Of a stretch of 64,000 bases of DNA, positions 8,377 to 17,847 are shown one piece after another. The stretch covers positions 23,346 to 87,345 of the forward strand of contig NZ_WXVV01000029.1 of the NCBI RefSeq assembly GCF_013433315.1, given 5' to 3'. How positions within the stretch are numbered: position 1 is the first letter of the stretch; each line of letters starts with the position of its first letter. Both the position numbers and the translations under genes were made by a program. The notes beneath the pieces are model-generated. The model had not been told where the DNA came from, did not search any database, and saw only the letters and a list, made by a program, of their open reading frames with translations. This DNA comes from Pseudomonas crudilactis. Lineage in GTDB: Bacteria; Pseudomonadota; Gammaproteobacteria; Pseudomonadales; Pseudomonadaceae.

Positions 8377-9477
8377 TTACACGTTGAAGCGGAAGTGCAT
8401 TACGTCACCGTCCTTGACGATGTAATCCTTGCCTTCCAGACGCCATTTACCGGCTTCTTTGGTACCGGCTTCGCCCTTGTACTGGATGAAGTCGTTGTAG
8501 GCGATCACTTCGGCGCGGATGAAGCCTTTCTCGAAGTCGGTGTGGATCACGCCAGCAGCTTGTGGTGCGGTGGCACCGACTTTGACGGTCCAGGCGCGGA
8601 CTTCTTCGACACCGGCGGTGAAGTAGGTCTGCAGGTGCAGCATTTCGTAGCCGGCGCGGATCACGCGGTTCAGGCCAGGCTCTTCCAGGCCCAGGGCCTC
8701 GAGGAACATGTCCTTCTCTTCACCGTCATCGAGCTCGGCGATTTCTGCTTCGATCTTGTTGCAGACCGGAACAACCATGGCGCCTTCTTCTTCGGCGATG
8801 GCGCGAACCACGTCCAGGTGCGGGTTGTTCTCGAAACCGTCTTCAGCGACGTTGGCGATGTACATGACCGGTTTGGTGGTCAGCAGGTGAAAGCCCTTGA
8901 TCACCGCTTTTTCGTCGGCGCTCATGTTCTTCATCAGGCTGCGCGCCGGCTTGGCTTCGGTGAAGTGCGCGATCAATTGCTCCAGCAGAGCTTTCTGAAC
9001 GACTGCGTCCTTGTCACCGCCCTTGGCATTGCGCGCGACTTTTTGCAGTTGTTTCTCGCAGCTGTCGAGGTCGGCGAAGATCAGTTCCAGGTCGATGATT
9101 TCGATATCGCGCTTCGGGTCGACGCTGTTGGAAACGTGGATCACGTTTTCGTCTTCGAAGCAGCGCACGACGTGAGCGATCGCGTCGGTTTCGCGGATGT
9201 TGGCGAGGAACTTGTTGCCCAGGCCTTCACCTTTCGAGGCGCCGGCTACCAGGCCCGCGATGTCGACGAATTCCATGGTGGTCGGCAGGATGCGCTTCGG
9301 ATTGACGATGGCCGCCAGGGCTTCCAGACGCGGATCCGGCATCGGCACGATGCCGCTGTTCGGCTCGATGGTGCAGAAGGGGAAGTTCTCGGCCGCGATA
9401 CCGGATTTGGTCAGGGCGTTGAACAGGGTGGACTTGCCGACGTTAGGCAGGCCGACGATGCCGCAATTGAATCCCAT
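8377..9477 (-). CDS. ychF: redox-regulated ATPase YchF (Obg-like)
   Basis: This 366-residue P-loop protein of the Obg family is a ribosome-associated ATPase tied to translation and to oxidative stress control. The P-loop GLPNVGKST lies at about residues 8-16 and a Walker B-type DIAGLVAGASKGEGLG at about 70. The coiled-coil insert (LDSCEKQLQKVARNAKGGD) is in the middle and a TGS domain is at the C-terminus (IHTDFEKGFIRAEVI). It follows pth by 22 bases in the same direction, the usual Pseudomonas order. Confidence 0.97.
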   Translation of the reverse strand: MGFNCGIVGLPNVGKSTLFNALTKSGIAAENFPFCTIEPNSGIVPMPDPRLEALAAIVNPKRILPTTMEFVDIAGLVAGASKGEGLGNKFLANIRETDAIAHVVRCFEDENVIHVSNSVDPKRDIEIIDLELIFADLDSCEKQLQKVARNAKGGDKDAVVQKALLEQLIAHFTEAKPARSLMKNMSADEKAVIKGFHLLTTKPVMYIANVAEDGFENNPHLDVVRAIAEEEGAMVVPVCNKIEAEIAELDDGEEKDMFLEALGLEEPGLNRVIRAGYEMLHLQTYFTAGVEEVRAWTVKVGATAPQAAGVIHTDFEKGFIRAEVIAYNDFIQYKGEAGTKEAGKWRLEGKDYIVKDGDVMHFRFNV

Positions 9478-9499
9478 GGTGTTTCCCCTCGGAGTAGAG

Positions 9500-10084
9500 T
9501 CAGGCCTTCTGGCTGTGCAGGTTTTTCATCGCGCGGTTCCATTCACCGGCGAGGATATCCGGCAGCACGCCGAGGGCAAAGTCGATGCTGGCATCGAGTT
9601 TTTCCTGTTCGGCGCGTGGCGCACGACCCAGGACGAAATTTGAAACCATACTGGCGACGCCCGGGTGGCCAATGCCAAGCCGCAGGCGGTAGAACGTATT
9701 CTGATTGCCCAGTTGCGCAATGATGTCGCGCAACCCGTTGTGACCGCCATGGCCGCCGCCCTGCTTGAGCTTGGCAACGCCCGGAGGCAAGTCGAGTTCG
9801 TCATGCGCCACGAGGATTTCTTCAGGCTTGATGCGGAAGAATCCGGCGAGTGCCGCCACGGCCTGGCCGCTGCGGTTCATGTAAGTGGTGGGAATCAGCA
9901 GACGAACATCCTGACCCTGATGCGAATAGCGCCCGGTCAGGCCAAAATATTTGCGATCGGCCACAAGATTCACATTCTGTGCGTGGGCGATGCGCTCAAC
10001 AAAAAGGGCCCCTGCGTTATGCCGGGTCTGGTCGTATTCGGCGCCTGGATTTCCCAGGCCAACGATCAGTTTGATGGCAGTCAC
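9500..10084 (-). CDS. pth: peptidyl-tRNA hydrolase
   Basis: This 194-residue protein rescues tRNAs by cleaving the ester bond of prematurely released peptidyl-tRNA. The active-site sequences are intact: GLGNPGAEYDQTRHNAG (Asn and catalytic His at about 11-23), TYMNRSGQAV at about 67, and HDELDLPPG with the catalytic Asp at about 94. Length is normal for the family. It sits between rplY and ychF. Confidence 0.97.
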   Translation of the reverse strand: MTAIKLIVGLGNPGAEYDQTRHNAGALFVERIAHAQNVNLVADRKYFGLTGRYSHQGQDVRLLIPTTYMNRSGQAVAALAGFFRIKPEEILVAHDELDLPPGVAKLKQGGGHGGHNGLRDIIAQLGNQNTFYRLRLGIGHPGVASMVSNFVLGRAPRAEQEKLDASIDFALGVLPDILAGEWNRAMKNLHSQKA

Positions 10085-10255
10085 GATAGGGGCCCTTCCT
10101 TTGAGTGGTGAGTAACATCGCCGCGATCAGGGAAAGCGGCGAAAGTGGACGAAAAATGCTCATTTACCATGGATGTAAACTCCGCGTTCTCGCCCGCTTT
10201 CTCGCTACGTTCCAGTCCGCGATGTTACTTGCTCACTCAGGCTGAACAGAGTGAA

Positions 10256-10858
10256 TTACTCTGCTGCGCCTTCTTCGGTAGCTTCTGGAGCAACGCGTGG
10301 AGCGTGTACGTTTGCAACAGCTTTGTCGTCACCGTGAGCCAGTGCAACGAACTCAACGCCTTTAGGGGCTTTGAGGTCGGACAGGTGGACGATTGCGCCG
10401 ATTTCCAGAGCCGACAGGTCGACTTCGATGAACTCAGGCAGATCTTTCGGCAGGCAAGTTACTTCGATTTCGTTCAGGACGTGCGAGATCTCGCCGCCTT
10501 TCTTGACCGGAGCTTCTTCACCGACAAAGTGCACAGGCACGATAGCGGTCAGTTTCTGACCGGCTACGACGCGTACGAAGTCAGCGTGCAGAACGTGACC
10601 CTTGGACGGGTGACGTTGCAGAGCTTTGATGATGACGTTCTGCTTTTTGCCGCCAACGTTCAGTTCGATAACGTGGCTGTAAGCCGCTTCGTTTTCGAGC
10701 AGTTTGGCAACTTCTTTGGCCAGCATGCTGATGGATTCAGGGGCTTTTTCGCCACCGTAAACAACAGCTGGAACCAGAGCGGCGAGACGACGCAGGCGGC
10801 GGCTCGCACCTTTCCCCAGGTCGGAACGCACTTCAGCATTCAGAGTAAAATCGTTCAT
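10256..10858 (-). CDS. rplY: 50S ribosomal protein L25, long CTC form
   Basis: This 200-residue protein is the two-domain TL5/CTC version of L25, which binds 5S rRNA. The N-terminal L25 domain spans about residues 1-95 (MNDFTLNAEVRSDLGKG), and the beta-rich C-terminal domain ends in an acidic, alanine-rich tail (EATEEGAAE). It lies downstream of prs, with a strong hairpin between them. Confidence 0.97.
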   Translation of the reverse strand: MNDFTLNAEVRSDLGKGASRRLRRLAALVPAVVYGGEKAPESISMLAKEVAKLLENEAAYSHVIELNVGGKKQNVIIKALQRHPSKGHVLHADFVRVVAGQKLTAIVPVHFVGEEAPVKKGGEISHVLNEIEVTCLPKDLPEFIEVDLSALEIGAIVHLSDLKAPKGVEFVALAHGDDKAVANVHAPRVAPEATEEGAAE

Positions 10859-10923
10859 TTTGTATCTCCAAAATAGCCATGACCGGAGTGGCGTTTGCGA
10901 CCAGCGCCAAACACGGTATGGGC

Positions 10924-10966
10924 AAAAAAGCCCCGCCCCGGCAGGAATGCCGGGGCGGGGCGCTTT
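10924..10966 (-). terminator. strong GC-rich terminator between prs and rplY
   Basis: A near-perfect stem CCCCGCCCCGGCA / TGCCGGGGCGGGG is followed on the minus strand by a run of T. It should stop or attenuate prs transcription, leaving rplY with its own promoter in the remaining 60 or so bases. Confidence 0.85.
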
Positions 10967-11000
10967 TCGTCAACGGGACATTTCGCGAAGGGCAGGGCCC

Positions 11001-11942
11001 TTAACGGAACATCGCGCTGATCGATTCTTCATTGCTGATGCGGCGAACCGCTTCGGCAACAACCGGTGCGATATCCAGTTGACGGATACGTGCACAGGCC
11101 TGTGCTGCAGCGGACAGCGGGATGGTGTTAGTTACCACCAACTCGTCCAGCACGGAATTTTCGATATTCTCGATGGCCCGACCCGACAGCACAGGGTGTG
11201 TGCAGTAGGCAAAGACCTTGGCTGCGCCATGCTCTTTCAAGGCCTTGGCCGCGTGGCACAGAGTGCCGGCGGTATCGACCATGTCATCAACCAGAATACA
11301 GGTACGCCCTTCGACATCACCGATGATATGCATCACTTCAGAGTGATTGGCTTTCTCACGGCGTTTGTCGATGATCCCGAGGTCCACGCCCAGGGATTTG
11401 GCAACAGCACGTGCACGCACGACGCCGCCAATGTCCGGGGACACGATCATCAGGTTTTCGAAGCGCTGATCTTCAATGTCATCCACCAGAACCGGGGAGC
11501 CGTAGATGTTATCTACCGGAATATCGAAGAAACCCTGAATCTGGTCAGCATGCAGATCAACCGTGAGAACACGGTCGATGCCGACTACGGTAAGCATGTC
11601 AGCAACGACTTTCGCGCTGATAGCCACACGTGCGGAACGCGGACGGCGATCCTGACGGGCATAACCAAAATAAGGAATAACAGCAGTGATACGAGTAGCC
11701 GAGGAGCGGCGGAAGGCATCAGCCATCACTACCAGTTCCATCAGGTTATCGTTGGTCGGAGCGCAAGTCGGCTGAATAATGAAAACGTCTTTACCGCGAA
11801 CGTTTTCATTGATCTCGGCAGTAATTTCGCCGTCGGAGAACTTACCGACAGAGATGTCACCGAGAGGGATATGCAGCTGACGTACAACACGCCGAGCCAG
11901 ATCGGGGTTAGCGTTCCCCGTAAAGACCATCATCTTGGACAC
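11001..11942 (-). CDS. prs: ribose-phosphate pyrophosphokinase
   Basis: This 313-residue enzyme makes PRPP from ribose 5-phosphate and ATP, feeding purine, pyrimidine, His, Trp and NAD synthesis. Class I signatures are present: FGYARQDRRPRS (the flexible ATP loop, about 95-106), DLHADQIQGFFDIPVDN at about 128, and the PRPP-binding loop LVDDMVDTAGTL at about 217. It is the usual length and follows tRNA-Gln and ispE. Confidence 0.98.
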   Translation of the reverse strand: MSKMMVFTGNANPDLARRVVRQLHIPLGDISVGKFSDGEITAEINENVRGKDVFIIQPTCAPTNDNLMELVVMADAFRRSSATRITAVIPYFGYARQDRRPRSARVAISAKVVADMLTVVGIDRVLTVDLHADQIQGFFDIPVDNIYGSPVLVDDIEDQRFENLMIVSPDIGGVVRARAVAKSLGVDLGIIDKRREKANHSEVMHIIGDVEGRTCILVDDMVDTAGTLCHAAKALKEHGAAKVFAYCTHPVLSGRAIENIENSVLDELVVTNTIPLSAAAQACARIRQLDIAPVVAEAVRRISNEESISAMFR

Positions 11943-11987
11943 GCGCAGTACCTAGAGGCTGAGGGTAACCTGGATGAGTATAGAAAA

Positions 11988-12062
11988 TGGCAGGGGCGGC
12001 TGGATTCGAACCAACGCATGGCAGGATCAAAACCTGCTGCCTTACCGCTTGGCGACGCCCCT
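11988..12062 (-). tRNA. tRNA-Gln (TTG)
   Basis: This 75-base tRNA includes an encoded CCA. The acceptor stem AGGGGCG pairs with CGCCCCT, the anticodon loop TTTTGAT carries TTG, and the T-arm is GGTTCGAATCC. It lies between ispE and prs and is probably cut from the same transcript. Confidence 0.96.
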
Positions 12063-12098
12063 GTATCTGTTGCATCAAGTGCCGAGCACTTGGTTCCT

Positions 12099-12950
12099 TT
12101 AGAGCAGACTTTGCAACTTGCGGTGCAACATCGAAACGTTGCTGCCTTTGGCTACAAACCCTGTAAGGGTCTCTGTCAGAAGGGCCGAGACTTTATCAGC
12201 TTCAGCTTTGCTTGGGAAGCCCCCAAACACACAACTTCCAGTTCCGGTGAGCTTTGCTTCGGTAAATTTACCTAACAAATCCAATGCGTTACGTACTTCT
12301 GGATAACGCCTTGCAACCACCGGCAAGCAGTCATTTCGACTGTTTCCCTCGGGAACGGGGCGCACTTTAATGGGCGGCGTGTTACGTGTCAACAAAGGAT
12401 CTGAAAAAATTTCTGCCGTACTTACAGAGACTTGCGGCACGAGCACCAGATACCACGGTTCTTCGGGATCGACCGGGGTCAGTTTTTCGCCCACACCCTC
12501 GGCGAAAGCCGCATGGCCACGGACGAAAACCGGTACGTCGGCACCCAGGGATAAACCCAGCGTGGCCAGGCGATCCTCGTCCCAGCCCAACTGCCACAAA
12601 TGGTTCAGACCGAGCAAAGTCGTCGCCGCATTCGAACTGCCGCCACCGATACCGCCGCCCATGGGCAGCACTTTATCAATCCAGATATCGATGCCGAGCG
12701 AACAGCCAGACTGTTGCTGAAGCATTTTCGCCGCGCGCACGATCAGGTTGCTGTCATGCGGCACGCCAGCGAATTCGGTGTGCAGTTGAATCACACCGTC
12801 ATCACGCACGGCAAAAGTGATTTCATCGCCGTAATCGACAAACTGAAACAGCGTCTGCAACTCGTGATAACCGTCTTCACGGCGACCGAGAATGTGCAGC
12901 ATCAGGTTGAGTTTGGCTGGCGAAGGCAGGGTCAGGCGTGCAGCGGTCAT
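12099..12950 (-). CDS. ispE: 4-diphosphocytidyl-2-C-methyl-D-erythritol kinase
   Basis: This 283-residue GHMP-family kinase carries out the fourth step of the methylerythritol phosphate route to isoprenoids. The ATP-binding motif VLPMGGGIGGGSSNAATTL is at about 90-108, and the N-terminal PAKLNLMLHILGRREDGYHE carries the substrate-binding Lys and Asp/His. The C-terminal GHMP domain has LTGTGSCVFGGF. It starts 3 bases after lolB ends, so the two are coupled. Confidence 0.98.
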   Translation of the reverse strand: MTAARLTLPSPAKLNLMLHILGRREDGYHELQTLFQFVDYGDEITFAVRDDGVIQLHTEFAGVPHDSNLIVRAAKMLQQQSGCSLGIDIWIDKVLPMGGGIGGGSSNAATTLLGLNHLWQLGWDEDRLATLGLSLGADVPVFVRGHAAFAEGVGEKLTPVDPEEPWYLVLVPQVSVSTAEIFSDPLLTRNTPPIKVRPVPEGNSRNDCLPVVARRYPEVRNALDLLGKFTEAKLTGTGSCVFGGFPSKAEADKVSALLTETLTGFVAKGSNVSMLHRKLQSLL

Positions 12951-12953
12951 GCG

Positions 12954-13571
12954 TTATTGCCCCAACTTGCGCGGTTGCCAGGTCTTGATCACCAGCGTTA
13001 CGTCCAGGTCAGTGCCGTGCAGCTTGATGCGTTCCGGCAACCAGTAACCGTTCTGTTCGGTGTAAGCGGTGTATTCGACTTTCCAGCCATCCTGTTCCAG
13101 GTTGGCCAGACGGCTGTCGGCGTCCAGGTTCAGGCGACTTTTGCTGTCCGGAGCGGGCAGGCCACGTACCCACCAGGCCAGATTCGACACGGGCAGTTTC
13201 CAGCCAAGCTGTTCTTCGAGCAGGGCTTCCGGGGACTGCGATTCATAGCGGCCCTGATTGGCGACTTCCAGCGAGACCTTGCCCGGACGCCCGGTCAGTC
13301 GCGCGGCGCCGCGACCCAGCGGGCCGGACAAGCGGATGTCGTAGTAATCCTGACGTTGCAGCCAGAACAGCGTGCCGCTACCGGAATCTTTCGGTGCGCG
13401 GATGCCGATCTTGCCGTCGATCTGCCAGCCATCGAGGCCAGTCAGCTGTTGTTTGTTCGCGGCCCATTGAGCCGGACTGCCGTGGCCCTCGACCGATTCA
13501 CGAGTGCCAAAACCCGAGCAGCCAGCGAGCAGGGCGATGAAGCTGAAAACAATAACGTGGCGCAAAAACAT
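12954..13571 (-). CDS. lolB: outer-membrane lipoprotein receptor LolB
   Basis: This 205-residue protein receives lipoproteins from LolA and inserts them in the outer membrane. It is itself a lipoprotein: the signal ends in ALLAGCSG with the lipidated Cys at about 18. The rest has the LolB beta-rich pattern (GWQIDGKIGIRAPKDSGSG, then GTLFWLQRQDYYDIRLSGPL). It sits 3 bases downstream of the TPR gene and 3 bases upstream of ispE, the conserved gammaproteobacterial order. Confidence 0.96.
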   Translation of the reverse strand: MFLRHVIVFSFIALLAGCSGFGTRESVEGHGSPAQWAANKQQLTGLDGWQIDGKIGIRAPKDSGSGTLFWLQRQDYYDIRLSGPLGRGAARLTGRPGKVSLEVANQGRYESQSPEALLEEQLGWKLPVSNLAWWVRGLPAPDSKSRLNLDADSRLANLEQDGWKVEYTAYTEQNGYWLPERIKLHGTDLDVTLVIKTWQPRKLGQ

Positions 13572-13574
13572 GAG

Positions 13575-15299
13575 TTAAAGAGTCTCGGATCCGGTCAGGC
13601 GCTTGATGGTGCTGCGCAGAATGGTGCTGTCGGGCTGATCCTTGAGGAACTTGCCCCAGATTTGTTTGGCTTCACGCTGGTTACCCTTGGTCCACAACAC
13701 TTCGCCCAGGTGCGCGGCGACTTCGTGATCAGGGAAGCGCTCCAGCGCCTGACGCAGATATTTCTCGGCGTCATCCAGATTGCCCAAGCGGTAATTCACC
13801 CAGCCGAGGCTGTCGAGTACGGCCGGGTCTTCCGGGTTGATCTGGTGCGCCTGCTCGATCAGCGCTTTGGCTTCAGCGTAGCGAGTGGTGCGGTCGGACA
13901 GGGTGTAGCCCAAAGCGTTGAGCGCCATGGCGTTGTCCGGATCACGCTTGATGATCAGGCGCAGGTCTTTTTCCATTTGCGCCAGGTCATTGCGTTTTTC
14001 CGCGAGCATGGCCCGGGTGTACAGCAGATTCAGATCGTCCGGGTATTGCAGCAAGGCTTGCTGCAATACTTTCCAGGCTTTGTCGTCCTGTTTATTGGCC
14101 GACAGGGTTTCCGATTCGATGAGGTACAACTGAATCGCGTAGTCCGGTTGTTCGTCGCGTTGAGCGGCGAGTTTGCTTTGCGCTTCAGCGGTCTTGCCGT
14201 TGTTCATCAGGATATCGGCCTGACGCAACTGCGCCGGCAGATAGTCGTTGCCCGGGCCGACCTGGGCGTATTCGATAAGGGCGCCTTGCGGGTCGTTGCG
14301 TTCTTCGGCAATGCGCCCCAGGTTCAGGTGCGCCGAATCGACGTGGCTTTCGCGAGCAATCAGGTCTTCCAGGTAACCCTTGGCCTCATCCCAGGCCTTG
14401 GCTTCCAGGCAGACCAATGCCAGCGAGTAACGCAGTTCGTCGTCTTCCGGGTATTGCTGCACAAGGCTGGAGAACTCGGCTTTGGCGTCGTCCATGCGAT
14501 CCTGTTCGACCAGCATGCGCGCATAAGTCAGGCGCAGGCGTTTGTCGTCCGGGTACTTCTTGATGCTTTTTTGCAGCAGAGGCAGTGCTTCGTCGCCACG
14601 GTTGAGAATTTGCAGCAGGCGTGCGCGCAGCAGAATCGGCGCGATCTCGCCGTCATCCGGCGGATTGTCTTCGAGCAGGGTCAATGCGGCTTTGTTGTCG
14701 CCGTCCTGCTGCAAGAGCAGGGCCTTGCCGAAGATCAACTGGCTGTTATTCGGATGGCGTTGCAACAACCGGTCAAAACTTTTCATCAGACCGTTGCGGG
14801 TTTCCTGATCGGTATCTGCCGCCGACAGCGCGAGGAAGTCGAAGTGAGTATCGCCCTTGCCCTGCAGAACCTTCTCCATATAGACCATCGAGTCGTCATA
14901 ACGCCCGGCGCGCGCCAGTTGCACGGCGGCGGCGCGTTGCGCTTCGAGGTCGTCCGGGGCGTTTTTCGCCCAGATCAGCGCAGTATCAAGGGCCGGTTGA
15001 TCGGCGCCCAGATATTCGGCGATACGGAACGCACGCTCGGACACACCCGGATCCTGGGTGTTGATGGCCTGGGTCACGTAGTTGTCCAGGGCAATGTCGA
15101 AACGATTGCGCTGGCCGGCGAGTTCGGCGCTCAACAGGCTGAAAACGGTTTCCTCGCTGAACGAGCTGTAAACCTTGGGCTTTTCAGGCGCGGGCGTGGT
15201 GTCTTCAACCGACGGCGTACCGTCCGGCGAAACGGGAGCCAAGGCCTGGCAGCCGCTGAGGAAGACAAAAGCGAGGAGCAACGCGGAAGATCTATTCAT
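13575..15299 (-). CDS. tetratricopeptide-repeat lipoprotein (PA4667-like)
   Basis: This 574-residue protein has a lipoprotein signal (LAFVFLSGCQA, Cys at about 17) followed by many TPR units through the rest of the chain. Clear late units include the segment with ALNALGYTLSDRTTRYAEA and that with AVLDSLGWVNYRLGNLDDA near 450-510. TPR arrays bind partner proteins, so it is probably an outer-membrane scaffold. It is the first gene of the run into lolB-ispE and is divergent from hemA. The precise role is not known to me. Confidence 0.85.
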   Translation of the reverse strand: MNRSSALLLAFVFLSGCQALAPVSPDGTPSVEDTTPAPEKPKVYSSFSEETVFSLLSAELAGQRNRFDIALDNYVTQAINTQDPGVSERAFRIAEYLGADQPALDTALIWAKNAPDDLEAQRAAAVQLARAGRYDDSMVYMEKVLQGKGDTHFDFLALSAADTDQETRNGLMKSFDRLLQRHPNNSQLIFGKALLLQQDGDNKAALTLLEDNPPDDGEIAPILLRARLLQILNRGDEALPLLQKSIKKYPDDKRLRLTYARMLVEQDRMDDAKAEFSSLVQQYPEDDELRYSLALVCLEAKAWDEAKGYLEDLIARESHVDSAHLNLGRIAEERNDPQGALIEYAQVGPGNDYLPAQLRQADILMNNGKTAEAQSKLAAQRDEQPDYAIQLYLIESETLSANKQDDKAWKVLQQALLQYPDDLNLLYTRAMLAEKRNDLAQMEKDLRLIIKRDPDNAMALNALGYTLSDRTTRYAEAKALIEQAHQINPEDPAVLDSLGWVNYRLGNLDDAEKYLRQALERFPDHEVAAHLGEVLWTKGNQREAKQIWGKFLKDQPDSTILRSTIKRLTGSETL

Positions 15300-15481
15300 A
15301 TAGGAAGAGGACGACTAACCTGCGGTCGGATCATCATGACACAAGCTTTCGGCCAAACATAACCGAGACTCAATTGTGCCCATTATAGGGGCTGACGATT
15401 GGGACAATAGTCAGCGGTAGTTGTTCTGAATCTTTCGAAGTAGGACAATTGCCGGCTTCACGTCACCATCAGCGACCTTGA

Positions 15482-16768
15482 ATGGCCTTCCTTGCACTCG
15501 GTATCAACCACAAGACTGCTTCAGTAGACGTCCGCGAGCGCGTGGCTTTTACGCCTGAACAGCTGGTGGAGGCCTTGCAGCAGCTCTGCCGACTGACCGA
15601 CAGCCGCGAAGCCGCGATCCTCTCCACCTGCAATCGCAGTGAGCTTTATATAGAACAGGATCAGCTTTCTGCCGATATCGTGCTGCGCTGGCTGGCCGAC
15701 TATCACCATTTAAGCCTCGATGAGCTGCGCGCGAGTGCTTATGTGCATGAAGATGATGCGGCAGTTCGTCACATGATGCGCGTCGCCTCCGGGCTCGACT
15801 CGCTGGTGCTGGGCGAGCCGCAGATTCTCGGTCAGATGAAATCGGCCTACGCCGTGGCCCGCGAGGCCGGCACCATCGGCCCGTTGTTGGGGCGACTGTT
15901 TCAGGCGACCTTCAATGCCGCCAAACAGGTGCGCACTGACACCGCGATCGGTGAAAACCCGGTATCAGTGGCGTTTGCTGCCGTCAGCCTGGCCAAACAG
16001 ATTTTCAGTGATTTGCAACGCAGCCAGGCTCTGCTGATCGGCGCCGGCGAGACCATTACGTTGGTCGCCCGCCATTTGCACGAGCTGGGGGTCAAGCGCA
16101 TCGTCGTCGCCAACCGCACGCTGGAGCGCGCCAGTCTGCTGGCCGAACAGTTCGGCGCTCACGCGGTGCTGCTGTCGGACATCCCGGCAGAACTGGTGCG
16201 CAGCGATATCGTCATCAGTTCGACCGCCAGTCAGTTGCCGATTCTCGGCAAGGGCGCGGTCGAGAGTGCGCTGAAGCTGCGCAAGCACAAGCCGATCTTC
16301 ATGGTCGACATCGCCGTTCCCAGGGATATCGAGCCGGAAGTCGGCGAGTTGGACGACGTTTACCTTTATAGCGTCGACGATCTCCACGAAGTGGTCGCCG
16401 AAAACCTCAAAAGTCGACAGGGTGCAGCGCAGGCCGCTGAAGAGATGGTCTCGGTCGGCGCCGACGATTTCATGGTACGCCTGCGCGAGCTGGCGGCGGT
16501 CGATGTGCTCAAGGCCTATCGTCAACAGAGCGAACGCCTGCGGGACGAGGAGCTGCAAAAAGCCCTGCGCCTGCTGGCCAACGGCGGCAACGCCGAGGAC
16601 GTGCTCGGGCAATTGGCCCGTGGCCTGACCAATAAACTGTTGCATGCGCCCAGCGTGCAATTGAAAAAGCTTTCTGCCGAAGGCCGCCTCGATGCGCTGG
16701 CCATGGCCCAGGAACTCTTTGCCCTTGAGGGCTCACCGGATAGCTTTTCGGATAAAAAACCGCAATGA
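15482..16768 (+). CDS. hemA: glutamyl-tRNA reductase
   Basis: This 428-residue enzyme reduces glutamyl-tRNA(Glu) to glutamate-1-semialdehyde, the first step of tetrapyrrole synthesis. The catalytic Cys is in LSTCNRSELY at about 50, the substrate region GEPQILGQMKSAY at about 115, and the NADPH-binding fold begins at LLIGAGETITLVARHL near 182. The last codons overlap prfA by four bases, the classic hemA-prfA linkage. Confidence 0.98.
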   Translation: MAFLALGINHKTASVDVRERVAFTPEQLVEALQQLCRLTDSREAAILSTCNRSELYIEQDQLSADIVLRWLADYHHLSLDELRASAYVHEDDAAVRHMMRVASGLDSLVLGEPQILGQMKSAYAVAREAGTIGPLLGRLFQATFNAAKQVRTDTAIGENPVSVAFAAVSLAKQIFSDLQRSQALLIGAGETITLVARHLHELGVKRIVVANRTLERASLLAEQFGAHAVLLSDIPAELVRSDIVISSTASQLPILGKGAVESALKLRKHKPIFMVDIAVPRDIEPEVGELDDVYLYSVDDLHEVVAENLKSRQGAAQAAEEMVSVGADDFMVRLRELAAVDVLKAYRQQSERLRDEELQKALRLLANGGNAEDVLGQLARGLTNKLLHAPSVQLKKLSAEGRLDALAMAQELFALEGSPDSFSDKKPQ

Positions 16769-17847
16769 AAGCGTCACTGCTCAACAAGCTGGATGTCCTC
16801 CAGGACCGTTTCGAGGAACTGACCGCGCTGCTCGGCGACGGTGAAGTCATTGCCGATCAGACCAGGTTCCGTGCTTATTCCAAGGAATACGCCGAACTCG
16901 AACCGGTCGTGCACGCCTATAAAAAGCTGCTCGGCGTACAAAGCGATCTTGTAGGCGCTCAGGCGCTGCTCAAGGACAACGACCCGGACATGCGTGAAAT
17001 GGCCGTGGAAGAAGTTCGCGAAGCCAAGGAGTTGCTGATCACTCTGGAAGACGATCTGCAGCGCATGTTGCTGCCCAAGGATCCGAATGACGGGCGCAAC
17101 GTCTATCTCGAAATCCGTGCCGGCACCGGTGGCGACGAGGCGGCGATTTTTTCCGGCGACCTGTTCCGCATGTACTCGCGTTACGCCGAACGTCGTGGCT
17201 GGCGTGTGGAGATTCTTTCGGCAAACGAAGGCGAACACGGTGGCTATAAAGAAGTCATCGCGCGCATTGAAGGCGACAACGTTTACGGCAAACTGAAATT
17301 CGAATCAGGCGCGCACCGCGTACAACGCGTACCCGCCACCGAATCCCAGGGCCGCATCCACACGTCGGCCTGCACCGTGGCGGTGTTGCCCGAGCCGGAC
17401 GAGCGCGAAGCCATCGAGATCAACCCGGCGGATTTGCGCGTCGACACTTACCGCTCTTCCGGGGCCGGTGGCCAGCACGTCAACACCACCGACTCGGCGA
17501 TCCGCATCACGCACATACCGACCGGCACCGTGGTTGAGTGTCAGGAAGAACGTTCCCAGCACAAGAACCGTGCCCGGGCGATGGCGTGGCTGGCGGCTAA
17601 ACTCAACGATCAGCAAACCGCAGCGGCGGCCAACGCGATCGCCAGCGAGCGTAAATTGCTGGTCGGCTCGGGCGACCGTTCCGAACGCATTCGCACCTAC
17701 AACTATGCCCAGGGCCGGGTCACCGACCATCGCGTCAACCTGACCCTGTACTCGCTGGATGAAATCCTCGCCGGTGGCGTTGAAGCGGTGATCGAGCCGT
17801 TGTTGGCCGAATACCAGGCTGACCAACTCGCCGCGATAGGTGAATAA
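16765..17847 (+). CDS. prfA: peptide chain release factor 1
   Basis: This 360-residue factor reads UAA and UAG stop codons. The GGQ loop that triggers peptide release is intact (YRSSGAGGQHVNTTDSAIR, about 225-243). Its glutamine is the substrate of PrmC, encoded directly downstream with no gap. The start overlaps the end of hemA by four bases. Confidence 0.98.
   Translation: MKASLLNKLDVLQDRFEELTALLGDGEVIADQTRFRAYSKEYAELEPVVHAYKKLLGVQSDLVGAQALLKDNDPDMREMAVEEVREAKELLITLEDDLQRMLLPKDPNDGRNVYLEIRAGTGGDEAAIFSGDLFRMYSRYAERRGWRVEILSANEGEHGGYKEVIARIEGDNVYGKLKFESGAHRVQRVPATESQGRIHTSACTVAVLPEPDEREAIEINPADLRVDTYRSSGAGGQHVNTTDSAIRITHIPTGTVVECQEERSQHKNRARAMAWLAAKLNDQQTAAAANAIASERKLLVGSGDRSERIRTYNYAQGRVTDHRVNLTLYSLDEILAGGVEAVIEPLLAEYQADQLAAIGE

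Noticed and set aside
8302..9723. 473-codon plus-strand frame over ychF
   Set aside because: Shadow of ychF, which has all family motifs.
12600..15362. 920-codon plus-strand open frame over ispE, lolB and the TPR gene
   Set aside because: Reverse shadow of three well-supported minus-strand genes; the translation shows no domain.
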